Source: JAHJDO01 sp964437505
GTDB lineage: Bacteria > JAHJDO01
Length of the DNA: 64,000 nt
Direction: 5' to 3'
Assembly (NCBI GenBank): GCA_964437505.1
Contig: CAYTGU010000003.1
Location: forward strand, 1 to 64,000
Each line of letters opens with the position of its first letter. The first letter of the stretch is position 1. The notes below the pieces were generated by a model. The model did no database searches and was not told the DNA's origin. It saw only the letters and a list, made by a program, of their open reading frames with translations. Shown one piece after another: positions 45,769 through 54,924 of the stretch. The translations under genes were made by a program, and so were the position numbers.

Positions 45769-46106
45769 AAGGAAGAAAAAACCCTTGCTCGCAAAATGCC
45801 TTTTTGATAGAATCTATTAGTTCTTTTTATGCGGTTGAGCACGCGTTGTGGATAACTTATGGATAACTTTTTTAACATACTGAAGTCTTTCTTTTTTATG
45901 AAAAGCCCGCATGTTGGCGTTAGCCAAACCCCTGTTTCGCTTTTGAGTTTCGTCAACTTATTGCGACCCAACATGTTGGGTCGTTTAGATAAAATTATGT
46001 CTAAGAATAAGGCGTCTAAATTTCTATACTTCCAAGGCTTTGTAGTTGCGTCGCTTTGTTTATTTATATATTTGTGGATAACTTGTAGTTAATAAGGGCT
46101 TAGAGC
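45769..46106. other. Putative oriC, left part (tgt-dnaA spacer)
   Basis: A gene-free spacer of about 340 bp. It holds DnaA boxes TGTGGATAA at 45847-45855 and 46073-46081, a near-box TATGGATAA at 45859-45867, a hairpin TTGGC-GTTA-GCCAA (45914-45927) and a perfect 20-bp palindrome at 45964-45983. The strand polarity of most neighbouring genes flips across it. Short ORFs here look like shadows. Confidence 0.75.
45964..45983. repeat. Perfect 20-bp palindrome CGACCCAACATGTTGGGTCG
   Basis: A GC-rich perfect palindrome in the AT-rich spacer upstream of dnaA, with part of its arm (CATGTTGG) repeated at 45910-45917. It could bind a dimeric origin or dnaA regulator. No matching family is known to me. 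Confidence 0.85.
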
Positions 46107-47453
46107 ATGAATCCAGAACTTCTTTGGCAGGAAATGGTTAAGTACATTCAAAAAAAATCTACAGGGCAAAGTTTTGAAATATGGGTAAAAACAATAAAGC
46201 CTGTATCTTTTGCCAAAAACGCACTTATTTTAGAAGTCCCAAGTGATTTTATTGAAAGCTGGTTAAGGGAAAAATATATGGATTTACTCATAGAATCTAT
46301 TGTAAGCGTTACAGGCGAATCTGCTTCTATTAAGTTTAGTACGCCTGAGATAAAATATGCTCCAAAACAGAAACGAACTCATACTATAAAAAGAATTATC
46401 TCTGAGGATAAATTACACGTTTCCGGCATGGACAGTATACTCAATCCTAGATACACTTTTGATAGCTTCGTAGTTGGCTCTAGTAACCGTTTTGCACATG
46501 CTGCATCCCTTGCTGTATCGCAATCTCCAGCAAAAGCTTATAATCCTCTATTTATCTATGGAGGCGTTGGATTGGGAAAGACGCATTTGATGCAAGCAAT
46601 TGGTGACTTTGTTATGAGTAAAAAGATAAAGAAGAAGATTGTGTATATGTCCAGCGAGAAGTTTACAAATCAGTTTATAGACGCTATTAGAAATGGGAAA
46701 ATAAACCAATTTAGAAAGAAATATAGAAAAGCTGATGTCCTTTTAATAGACGATATCCATTTTATAGCTGGTAAGGAAAGCACGCAGGAGGAATTCTTCC
46801 ACACTTTTAACGAACTTCATGATGCTCACAAACAGATAGTTATATCAAGCGATAAACCACCTAAAAATATTCAGGGTCTGGAAAATCGCCTTATCTCAAG
46901 ATTTGAAGGTGGGTTAATTACAGATATTCAACCTCCGGACATTGAGACTCGTATAGCTATATTGCAAAAAAAAGCTGAACATGAGGGACTGTCCATGCCC
47001 AACGATGTTGCATTCCTTATTGCTGATAATATAAAAGCAAATATAAGGGAATTAGAAGGTGCGTTAGTTAGGCTTATCGCATTTGCCTCTCTAACCGGGG
47101 AAAAGATTGATATTAACCTTGCTAATACCGCTTTAAAAGATATAATTAACCATAATAAGAATAGATATATAAATATTGATTCTATTAAAGAGAAAATAGT
47201 AGAGTATTTTCAAATAAGACTTTCTGACCTTAGTTCTAATAGACGAAGTAGAAATATTGTTCTGCCGAGACAGATTGCTATGTATATATCAAGGGAATTA
47301 ACAGATTTATCTCTGCCAGAAATTGGTGCGTCTTTTGGTGGGAAAGACCACACTACTGTAATGCATGCGTGCACCAAAATAAAAGAGAAGATAAATAGTA
47401 GTAATAGTTTTGAAGAAATAATAGATAAAATTAAAGAACTTATAACTTGTTAA
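46107..47453 (+). CDS. dnaA: Chromosomal replication initiator DnaA
   Basis: A 448-residue DnaA. Domain I is residues ~1-85; the AAA+ domain has Walker A GGVGLGKTHLMQAIG, Walker B VLLIDDIHFI and sensor-1 VISSDKPP; domain IV ends with the DnaA-box-binding signature GGKDHTTVMHACTKI. It opens the origin. The ATG follows GGGCTTAGAGC. DnaA boxes lie just before and just after the gene. Confidence 0.98.
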   Translation: MNPELLWQEMVKYIQKKSTGQSFEIWVKTIKPVSFAKNALILEVPSDFIESWLREKYMDLLIESIVSVTGESASIKFSTPEIKYAPKQKRTHTIKRIISEDKLHVSGMDSILNPRYTFDSFVVGSSNRFAHAASLAVSQSPAKAYNPLFIYGGVGLGKTHLMQAIGDFVMSKKIKKKIVYMSSEKFTNQFIDAIRNGKINQFRKKYRKADVLLIDDIHFIAGKESTQEEFFHTFNELHDAHKQIVISSDKPPKNIQGLENRLISRFEGGLITDIQPPDIETRIAILQKKAEHEGLSMPNDVAFLIADNIKANIRELEGALVRLIAFASLTGEKIDINLANTALKDIINHNKNRYINIDSIKEKIVEYFQIRLSDLSSNRRSRNIVLPRQIAMYISRELTDLSLPEIGASFGGKDHTTVMHACTKIKEKINSSNSFEEIIDKIKELITC

Positions 47454-47668
47454 TAAATTGTTTATAAATGTGGATAATTATTAGTAAAAAACTATATATG
47501 TGTTTTTTATTGAATAAATGTGATAATTATTAATAGGTTATGAATTATACATCTTGAGTGTTGGTAGTGAGTTAGAATGTTTTTAACATAATTAACAGTA
47601 TTATTACTATTACTATTATTATTAAATTTATATATAAATAAAATAACTAATAAATAGGAGTTTAAAAT
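47454..47668 (+). other. dnaA-dnaN spacer: candidate DNA-unwinding region
   Basis: A very AT-rich 215-bp spacer. It contains a DnaA box TGTGGATAA (47469-47477), a partial box near 47523 and, at 47601-47624, eight consecutive TTA/CTA triplets (TAA/TAG on the other strand). That matches the DnaA-trio pattern that loads DnaA onto single strand in Bacillus. The dnaN Shine-Dalgarno AGGAG is at its end. Confidence 0.6.
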
Positions 47669-48784
47669 ATGTTTAAAATAAACTGTTTAAAAAAAGATTT
47701 ACTAAAAGCTACACAAATTATTATTGGTGCAATAACTATGAAAACAACATTACCTATTCTATTAAATATCTTAATGGAAGCTAAGAAAGACAGTATTACA
47801 ATATTTGCTACTGACTTAGAGATAGGGATGAAATATACTTTGAAATGTAATGTAATAAAAGAAGGTATTATTACTATACCCGCAAAACACTTAATTAATA
47901 TAGTAAAGGAATTACCTGAAGGAGAAATAGATATTGTAGAGGAAAAAAATAATATAATTAATATAAAAAGCAATAAGATATTATTCCAAATTAACAGTAT
48001 TAAAAAAGATGAGTTTCCAAAATTCCCCACATCACCAAAAGAACAAAGCATTAATATAAGTACGAATATTATTAAAGATATAATGAATAAGACAGCATTT
48101 GCTATGTCACATGATGAAGTAAGATATGTTTTAAATGGAGTATATTTAGAGATAGAAAAAAAGAATAAGAATACGGCTTTATTAAAAGCTGTAGCTACAG
48201 ACGGAAAAAGATTGGCATATGTCTTTAATAGTATAAAAGTTCCCAACGATTACACAAAAAAAGCAATAGTCCCATCAAAAACAATAAATGAAATACTTAG
48301 AATTATAGATGAATGGGAAAATATTAAGATTATAATAGGGGAAAAACAAATCAATTTTGAAACAGATAATATTATAATAACATCCAGGCTGATAGAAGGC
48401 CATTTCCCAGATTACAATCAGGTCTTACCTAAAAAACACAAAGAGAGGGTTAAATTAAATACTAAACAATTTTTTACATCAGTAAAGAGAGTTGCTCTTT
48501 TGATAAGCGATAAGAATAATTATATAAAATTAAATCTTAAGAAAGACCTGATGCTTTTATCAATAGAAACACCAGAAGTGGGTCAGGCGCAAGAAGAAAT
48601 AGAAATAGACTATAAAGGAGAAGAGCTAACAATAGCATTTGATCCGAACTATATAATGGATGTTCTGAAGAATATTGGAGATGATGAGATTTACTTTGAT
48701 TTTATAGACAGTGAAAATCCGGGAGTTATTAGGCAAGTAAGTTTAGACAACTACTTGTGTGTGATAATGCCAATAAAAATATAG
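47669..48784 (+). CDS. dnaN: DNA polymerase III sliding clamp (beta subunit)
   Basis: A 371-residue beta clamp. Three ~120-residue domains are seen, with MKTTLPILLNILMEAKKDSITIFATDLEIGM, FAMSHDEVRYVLNGVYLEIE, ATDGKRLAYV and the C-terminal YLCVIMPIKI (clamp-peptide pocket). It is strikingly rich in Ile, Lys and Asn codons, even for this genome. Confidence 0.97.
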   Translation: MFKINCLKKDLLKATQIIIGAITMKTTLPILLNILMEAKKDSITIFATDLEIGMKYTLKCNVIKEGIITIPAKHLINIVKELPEGEIDIVEEKNNIINIKSNKILFQINSIKKDEFPKFPTSPKEQSINISTNIIKDIMNKTAFAMSHDEVRYVLNGVYLEIEKKNKNTALLKAVATDGKRLAYVFNSIKVPNDYTKKAIVPSKTINEILRIIDEWENIKIIIGEKQINFETDNIIITSRLIEGHFPDYNQVLPKKHKERVKLNTKQFFTSVKRVALLISDKNNYIKLNLKKDLMLLSIETPEVGQAQEEIEIDYKGEELTIAFDPNYIMDVLKNIGDDEIYFDFIDSENPGVIRQVSLDNYLCVIMPIKI

Positions 48785-49092
48785 TGGTAAGATATTCTAG
48801 ACCTAAGCATATAAAGAGTATTATTGATAATGTAATATCTGGAATAAAAGAAAAGGAAGGCGGAAACAAAAAAGGGAAAATAGAGGAATATATAAAGAAA
48901 GCCTTAGGAAAACAAAGCAGGGAGCATATAAAAGTGCACGGATTAAGGAAGGGAAGTTTATATGTAAATGTTAATAACTCAGCATGGCTTCAGGAATTGA
49001 GCTTAATGAAACAGGATTTAATAAGTAGTATTAATGAAGAATTAAAAGGGGATCTTGTAAAAGAGATAAAGATTAAACTCGTTAGAGAATAA
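48784..49092 (+). CDS. DUF721 / DciA-like replicative helicase loader
   Basis: About 102 residues matching the DUF721 pattern: an N-terminal helix (HIKSIIDNVISGI), then VHGLRKGSLYVNVNNSAWLQELSLMKQDLISSINEEL. DciA loads the DnaB helicase at oriC in bacteria lacking DnaC or DnaI, so its place between dnaN and gyrB is meaningful. Start is uncertain: GTG overlapping the dnaN stop (48784) or GTG at 48757; neither has a clear Shine-Dalgarno. Confidence 0.8.
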   Translation: MVRYSRPKHIKSIIDNVISGIKEKEGGNKKGKIEEYIKKALGKQSREHIKVHGLRKGSLYVNVNNSAWLQELSLMKQDLISSINEELKGDLVKEIKIKLVRE

Positions 49093-49136
49093 ATATCTGA
49101 CGGCGTTTGTAGAATATTCAATAAGGAGAGGACTTA

Positions 49137-51539
49137 ATGGTTAAGAAAGATAAGTACGATGCACAAAAAATTCAAGTTTTAGAAGGGTTGGAAGCTGTTA
49201 GGAAGCGTCCAAGTATGTATATTGGAGATACTGGGGTAAGAGGGCTGCATCATTTGGTGTATGAGGTTGTTGACAACAGCATAGATGAATCACTTGCGGG
49301 TTATTGTAAAACAATAGATGTTATTGTTCATGTAGATAACAGCGTTACAGTGATAGACGATGGACGGGGAATCCCTGTTGATATTCATACTGAGTATAAG
49401 AAGTCAGGCGTAGAAGTGGTAATGACAAAGCTTCATGCAGGGGGGAAGTTTGATCATAAAGCATATCAGGTTTCGGGAGGGTTGCATGGAGTAGGAGTAT
49501 CTGTTGTTAATGCCCTTTCAGAATGGCTGCTGGTAGAGGTTAAGAGAGATGGGGAAATATATGAGCAGGAGTTTAGAATTGGCAAGCCAGTCAGTTCTTT
49601 GGAAATTATAGGAAAAACGAAAAATACAGGAACAAGAGTTACGTTCAAAGCAGATATTAATATATTTAAAGATATTAACTTTGATTTTGATATATTGTCA
49701 AATAGATTAAGAGAGCTTGCTTTCCTGAATAGGGGCATAAAGATAAGTGTGATAGATGAACGAGAAGACAAAAAACATATCTTTCAATACGAAGGAGGGA
49801 TTGTTTCTTTTGTAAAGTATCTTAATGAAAACAAAACGCCTCTTCATGAAGACCCAATATATTTTTCTAAAGAGAGAGAGAACACGAAAGTGGAAGTTGC
49901 GATGCAATACAATGATTCCTATGTGGAAAATATATTTGCGTTTGCCAATAGCATAAATACTCAAGAGGGGGGGACCCATCTGGCTGGATTCAGGGCTGCT
50001 TTAACCAGAGTAGTAAACGATTATGCCCGTAAATCGGGAATTTTAAAAGAGGGCGCTTCTCTGTCTGGTAATGATGTAAGAGAGGGATTAGTGGCTGTTA
50101 TAAGTGTGAAATTGCCTGAGCCACAGTTTGAGGGGCAGACAAAAACAAAACTTGGCAATACAGAGATTAGAGGCATAATGGACTCTGTGGTGAGCGAGGA
50201 GGTCAAGAACTTTCTGGAAGAGAACCCTGCGGTAGCAAGAAGAATTTTAGAAAAGTCTGTTCTTGCTGCGCAGGCAAGAGATGCTGCGAGAAAAGCAAGA
50301 GAGTTAACCCGCAGAAAGGGGGCACTTGATTCTTTAGCGCTTCCAGGTAAACTGGCAGATTGTTCGGAGAAGTCCCCAGCGCTTTGTGAAATATATATAG
50401 TTGAAGGGGATTCTGCAGGTGGTTCTGCAAAACAAGGCAGAGACAGGGTTTTTCAGGCAATATTGCCGTTAAAAGGGAAAATTCTAAATGTAGAAAAAGC
50501 AAGGCTAGACAAGATATTGAATAACAACGAAATAAGAACCCTTATTACAGCTATCGGCACAGGGATCGGAGAGGAAGATTTTGATATAGAAAAAGCAAGA
50601 TATCACAAAATAATAATTATGACAGATGCCGATGTAGATGGGGCACATATTAGAACGCTTTTGCTTACCTTCTTTTACAGACAGATGACAACATTATTGG
50701 AGAAAGGATATATTTATATTGCACAGCCACCATTATACAAAGTTAAAAGGGGCAAGGCAGAACAATATCTTAAAAGCGACAAAGCTTTTAACGATTTTAT
50801 ACTCTCTTCAGGGCTGAAGGATGTAAAAGTAACAATTCTTAAGGAGCAAAGAAAGATCACAGATATGCAACTAAAAGCAATAGTGGACGACCTTACGCAG
50901 CTTGAGAGTTTAATAAAAGTGGTTGAATGTAGAGGAATAAGTTTTGCAGATTATCTTAAGTTAAGAGATAAGAATACGGATAGTTTCCCGAAATATAGGG
51001 CGCGTACAGCCAAGGGAGTTCAGTATTTTTACACAGATAAGGAACTAGCAGCCATGGAGGAGAAGCAGAACGAGACACAAAGTCAGCTTGATATATTTGG
51101 GAATGCAGAGTCCACGACCACTGAGATTACTGAGTTTGCAGAATCCAGGCAGATTGGCGATATATTAAAGAGAACAGAGCAGAAAGGCATAAGATCAGAT
51201 ACTCTTTTTCCAGAAAGCGGGAAGAAAAAGCCAGTATATAGAATTAATGTAGTAGATAAAGAGTATGAAATAAATAGTGGTTATGAGATTCTAGACAGGA
51301 TAAAAGCGTTAGGCAAAAAGGGCTTGGTTATACAGCGTTATAAAGGACTAGGAGAAATGAATCCGTCCCAGCTGTGGGAAACAACTATGGATCCCAAAGA
51401 GCGTACGCTTTTAAAGGTAGCCATGGAGGATGCTATAGAAGCAGATAGGATATTTACAATATTAATGGGCGATCAGGTGGAACCAAGGAGGAAGTTTATC
51501 CAAGAACATGCGCTAGAAGTGAAGAACCTGGATGTGTAG
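49137..51539 (+). CDS. gyrB: DNA gyrase subunit B
   Basis: An 800-residue GyrB, longer than the ~640-residue Gram-positive form. The GHKL ATPase has EGLEAVRKRPSMYIGDTG and GGLHGVGVSVVNALS; the TOPRIM domain has YIVEGDSAGGSAKQGRD and TDADVDGAHIRTLLLTFFYR. An insert of ~150 residues (Gln/Glu-rich around 640-690) precedes GYEILDRIKALGKKGLVIQRYKGLGEMN. It introduces negative supercoils; gyrA is not in the window. SD AAGGAGAGG. Confidence 0.96.
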   Translation: MVKKDKYDAQKIQVLEGLEAVRKRPSMYIGDTGVRGLHHLVYEVVDNSIDESLAGYCKTIDVIVHVDNSVTVIDDGRGIPVDIHTEYKKSGVEVVMTKLHAGGKFDHKAYQVSGGLHGVGVSVVNALSEWLLVEVKRDGEIYEQEFRIGKPVSSLEIIGKTKNTGTRVTFKADINIFKDINFDFDILSNRLRELAFLNRGIKISVIDEREDKKHIFQYEGGIVSFVKYLNENKTPLHEDPIYFSKERENTKVEVAMQYNDSYVENIFAFANSINTQEGGTHLAGFRAALTRVVNDYARKSGILKEGASLSGNDVREGLVAVISVKLPEPQFEGQTKTKLGNTEIRGIMDSVVSEEVKNFLEENPAVARRILEKSVLAAQARDAARKARELTRRKGALDSLALPGKLADCSEKSPALCEIYIVEGDSAGGSAKQGRDRVFQAILPLKGKILNVEKARLDKILNNNEIRTLITAIGTGIGEEDFDIEKARYHKIIIMTDADVDGAHIRTLLLTFFYRQMTTLLEKGYIYIAQPPLYKVKRGKAEQYLKSDKAFNDFILSSGLKDVKVTILKEQRKITDMQLKAIVDDLTQLESLIKVVECRGISFADYLKLRDKNTDSFPKYRARTAKGVQYFYTDKELAAMEEKQNETQSQLDIFGNAESTTTEITEFAESRQIGDILKRTEQKGIRSDTLFPESGKKKPVYRINVVDKEYEINSGYEILDRIKALGKKGLVIQRYKGLGEMNPSQLWETTMDPKERTLLKVAMEDAIEADRIFTILMGDQVEPRRKFIQEHALEVKNLDV

Positions 51540-51625
51540 TCCCGTTAGACCGTTTGTGGCTAAGGGGAGAATAATCTAGCATTAAGTGTGTTCGTTGGTG
51601 TTGATGAAAAGGAGGTCTAACGGGA
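51540..51625 (+). promoter_or_regulatory. Long inverted repeat sequestering the argH ribosome-binding site
   Basis: TCCCGTTAGACC (51540-51551) is perfectly complementary to GGTCTAACGGGA (51614-51625), separated by 62 nt. The right arm includes the end of the argH GGAGGT and the A of its ATG. In the mRNA this stem would hide the Shine-Dalgarno, so it is a candidate translational switch for argH. Confidence 0.55.
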
Positions 51626-53010
51626 TGAAAAAGTCTTGGGATGGAAGATTTAAAAGGGCGTTGGATCCATTTATTGAAGAGTTCACGTGCTCAGTAGATA
51701 TTGACATAAAGCTGGCGAAATATGATCTTCAAGGAAGCATTGCCCACGTTAAAATGCTTGGTAAGGCAAATATAATCTCCAAGAACGACACAAAGAAAAT
51801 ACTTCATGGCTTGGAAGAAATTCTTCAAGAAGTTTCTAGCGGGAACTTTAAATATACTTCTGCAGATGAAGATATACATATGGCAATTGAGCGCAGACTT
51901 GTTGAAAAAACAGGGAAGATTGGCAATAAACTCCACACGGCAAGGTCCAGAAATGACCAGATTGTACTTGATGAAAGATTATATCTGCGCGATGAAATAT
52001 CGGAAATATCAGAACTCATAAAAGGGTTTCAGAAAACAATTATTAAAAAATCACAGAAAAACATTGATGTTATTATTCCGGGGCTCACACACATGCAGCA
52101 TGCGCAACCGGTTCTTTTTTCGCATTATTTAATGGCTTACTTTAATATGCTAGATAGGGATAGAGACAGACTCAACGACTGTCTTAAAAGAGTAAATATT
52201 ATGCCTCTAGGCGCAGGCGCGATTGCAGGGACTTCATTCAAAATTGACCGTAAATATGTAGCTGAGCTGTTGGGTTTTTCCGCTGTCACGGAAAACAGCA
52301 TAGATACAGTTAGCGACAGGGATTTTATTCTGGAATTTGTATCTTGGTCTGCCATTCTCATGATGCATCTTTCAAGATTGTCTGAAGACATTGTCATCTA
52401 TTCTTCGAATGAGTTTGGGTATATAGAATTGGATGATAGTGTTTGTACAGGAAGCAGCATGATGCCTCAAAAGAAGAACCCTGATGTTGCTGAGCTGATA
52501 AGAGGCAAAACCTCGAGAGTGTATGGATCACTTGTGACGCTTCTTGCATTGATGAAAGCGCTGCCTCTAGCATACAACAGAGACATGCAGGAGGATAAAC
52601 CTGCCCTGTTTGATGCTGTCGCAACAGTCAAGATATGTCTGAAAGCAGGGGCAAAGCTTTTAGAGAACATAAAACTTAACAGGAAGAGATTAGAGAATGT
52701 TTTGATCAAGGATTTTTCATGCGCAACAGAAATAGCTGATTATCTTGTGAAGAAGAGTATGCCCTTCAGAGATGCACATAAACTGGTTGGTAAAATAGTT
52801 AGATACTGCATAGATAACAAAAAATATTTACATGATCTCACCCATTCAGAATTCAAGACGTTTTCAAACTTGTTTTCCAAAGATATTCTAGATTTCACTT
52901 CCCCTCATTCCTCAGTAAAAGCCAAGTCCTCTGCTGGCGGTACGTGCTTGAAAAATGTAAGAGCTCAGATAGAAAAAGCAGAGCATTTGCTTAGCAAAGA
53001 GTTTGCCTAA
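51625..53010 (+). CDS. argH: Argininosuccinate lyase
   Basis: A 461-residue ArgH. It starts WDGRFKRALDPFIEEFTCSV; HTARSRNDQI and GLTHMQHAQPVLFSHY line the active site, and TGSSMMPQKKNPDVAELIRGK is the fumarase/aspartase-superfamily signature with the catalytic Ser. It releases arginine and fumarate; the fumarate could enter the class I fumarase. The ATG at 51625 has AAAGGAGGT nine bases upstream. Confidence 0.96.
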   Translation: MKKSWDGRFKRALDPFIEEFTCSVDIDIKLAKYDLQGSIAHVKMLGKANIISKNDTKKILHGLEEILQEVSSGNFKYTSADEDIHMAIERRLVEKTGKIGNKLHTARSRNDQIVLDERLYLRDEISEISELIKGFQKTIIKKSQKNIDVIIPGLTHMQHAQPVLFSHYLMAYFNMLDRDRDRLNDCLKRVNIMPLGAGAIAGTSFKIDRKYVAELLGFSAVTENSIDTVSDRDFILEFVSWSAILMMHLSRLSEDIVIYSSNEFGYIELDDSVCTGSSMMPQKKNPDVAELIRGKTSRVYGSLVTLLALMKALPLAYNRDMQEDKPALFDAVATVKICLKAGAKLLENIKLNRKRLENVLIKDFSCATEIADYLVKKSMPFRDAHKLVGKIVRYCIDNKKYLHDLTHSEFKTFSNLFSKDILDFTSPHSSVKAKSSAGGTCLKNVRAQIEKAEHLLSKEFA

Positions 53011-54642
53011 ATGATAAAAGACATAATTTTTGGTACAGTTGGCGGGCTCGGGTTGTTTCTCTATGGCATTCACATAATGAGTGATGCTCTCCAGAAAGCA
53101 GCTGGAGATAAGATGAGAAAAATACTGGGCATAATAACAAATAAGGCTTTTTTCGGCTTATTGGCTGGAGCAGGAATTACCAGTATTATTCAGTCAAGCA
53201 GCGCAACAACAGTTATGGTAGTAGGCTTTGTTAATGCTGGTCTTATGACTTTAAGACAGTCTCTTGGCGTTATACTTGGGGCAGATATAGGAACAACAAT
53301 TACTGCGCAAATTATTGCTTTTAAAATAACTCATTATGTGTTTCCTGTCATTGGAGTAGGCTTTGCATTACATTTTTTTTGCAAGAGGCGTGTACTAAAA
53401 CAAATAGGCCTGGCCATATTTGGATTTGGCGTTTTGTTTCTTGGTTTGAGTATTATGACGGACACTGTGCGGTACTTGAGTGACAGTCAGGCAGCAAAAG
53501 AAATGCTCATCAATTTTAGCAGGACACCTGTTTTAGGAGTGCTTGCCGGGATGATTCTAACCGTGATTGTTCAGTCGAGCAGCGCAACAGTGGGGCTTAC
53601 CATGGCGCTTGGTATGGGAGGGCTTATTGATATAAATGCAGCGATTCCATTATTGCTTGGAAGTAATATTGGAACATGCGTAACTGCAATGTTAGCAAGC
53701 ATTGGGACTAATGTTGGGGCGCGCCGCACAGCTGTGGCTCATCTTCTGTTCAAGATAGTAGGTGTGCTACTACTACTATCTATCTTGCCAATGTATAAGC
53801 AATTGATTGTCTACACAGCAGATAATATTGGCAGACAGATTGCCAACGCGCATACGATCTTTAATGTTGGTATCGCTGTATTATTTTTGCCATTTACAGA
53901 ACTTTATGCCAGACTATTAGAGAAAATTGTTCCAGGCAGGGATAGCTCTCTTGATTATGCTCCAAAGTTTCTGGAACCGCATCTATTGAACACTCCATCC
54001 ATAGCAATAGAGCAGGCACGTAAAGAGCTTGTAAGAATGACGGAAATGGTTAAGGCAATGGTTGATAAAGTAATGGATGGTTTCTTCAAAAAGGATATAG
54101 CGTTGATGCATGATGCTATAAAAAAAGAAGACGCTGTTGATAATCTGCAGAGTTCAATAACCCATTATCTTGTCGAGCTTTCTGAAAAGAGCTTGAGTTC
54201 GGAGATGGCAGAGAAGATACCAGCGCTTCTTCATTCAGTTAACGATATAGAGCGCGTAGGGGATATCTCTGAAAACCTGGTAGAACTTGGAGAAAGAGCA
54301 ATTGAGAAAAGACTTTCGTTTAGTGATAAAGCAATTAAGGAATTAAGAGAGATGTATTCGGAAGTTACAGAAATGCTGGAGGATACAATCAAGGCGCTAG
54401 AGCTAAATGATGTAACAATTGCGCGCAAAGTCTGGGGCAGGGAAAAAAGGATAAATGAATTAACAGAAACATTTGGAAATAACCATACATCCAGATTGAG
54501 AAACAGAGCATGCAATGTGGTTTCAGGAATTATTTTTCTTGATTTTCTGAGCAACTTTGAAAAGATAGGCGATCATCTGAATAATGTTGCAGACGCTGTT
54601 ATCGGCGGGCTTCAGTGGGATAGAGCCACTCCTGCTAGATAA
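53011..54642 (+). CDS. Na/Pi cotransporter family protein with PhoU-like domain
   Basis: A 543-residue membrane protein. Two inverted Na/Pi repeats carry QSSSATTVMVVGFVNAG and QSSSATVGLTMALGMGG, with about eight helices in residues 1-310. Residues ~330-540 form a PhoU-like helical domain (ALLHSVNDIERVGDISENLVELG, FLDFLSNFEKIGDHLNNVADAV). It probably imports or exports phosphate. It follows argH directly and overlaps gatC 3' end by 8 nt. Confidence 0.93.
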   Translation: MIKDIIFGTVGGLGLFLYGIHIMSDALQKAAGDKMRKILGIITNKAFFGLLAGAGITSIIQSSSATTVMVVGFVNAGLMTLRQSLGVILGADIGTTITAQIIAFKITHYVFPVIGVGFALHFFCKRRVLKQIGLAIFGFGVLFLGLSIMTDTVRYLSDSQAAKEMLINFSRTPVLGVLAGMILTVIVQSSSATVGLTMALGMGGLIDINAAIPLLLGSNIGTCVTAMLASIGTNVGARRTAVAHLLFKIVGVLLLLSILPMYKQLIVYTADNIGRQIANAHTIFNVGIAVLFLPFTELYARLLEKIVPGRDSSLDYAPKFLEPHLLNTPSIAIEQARKELVRMTEMVKAMVDKVMDGFFKKDIALMHDAIKKEDAVDNLQSSITHYLVELSEKSLSSEMAEKIPALLHSVNDIERVGDISENLVELGERAIEKRLSFSDKAIKELREMYSEVTEMLEDTIKALELNDVTIARKVWGREKRINELTETFGNNHTSRLRNRACNVVSGIIFLDFLSNFEKIGDHLNNVADAVIGGLQWDRATPAR

Positions 54643-54922
54643 CCTTAGGCACTCTGAAAAAATTATTTTTTTTATCAGGAGCGTTTTGAAGGGCATTGTC
54701 AAGGGAGATAGAAGGCTTTACTGTGTCTTCTCTGAACACGTTCTGCATTTCTACCACATGAGAAGTAGGCTTTATATGAGTTGTATCAAGCTGATTAAGC
54801 TTGCCCATATATTCTAGGATTTTATTTAATTGTTCAGCATGGGCTTCCTTCTCTGTTTCTGACAATTTCAATCTTGCAAGCCTTGCTGCGTATTCAACAT
54901 CTTTTTTTAATATCTTTGGCAT
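54635..54922 (-). CDS. gatC: Asp/Glu-tRNA amidotransferase subunit C
   Basis: A 95-residue GatC: DVEYAARLARLKLSETEKEAHAEQLNKILEYMGKLNQLDT, then the extended FREDTV segment that wraps GatA. It stabilises the GatCAB complex for Gln-tRNA or Asn-tRNA formation. gatA and gatB are not adjacent here; the HNH gene lies 2 nt upstream. Confidence 0.93.
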   Translation of the reverse strand: MPKILKKDVEYAARLARLKLSETEKEAHAEQLNKILEYMGKLNQLDTTHIKPTSHVVEMQNVFREDTVKPSISLDNALQNAPDKKNNFFRVPKVI

Positions 54923-54924
54923 AA

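Noticed and set aside
45726..46092. Short ORFs on both strands in the tgt-dnaA spacer
   Set aside because: They overlap DnaA boxes and palindromes, lack ribosome-binding sites and domains; the stretch is better read as oriC.
47662..48246. 194-codon minus-strand ORF
   Set aside because: Antisense to dnaN in AT-rich sequence; the Ile/Phe/Ser-rich product is a typical shadow.
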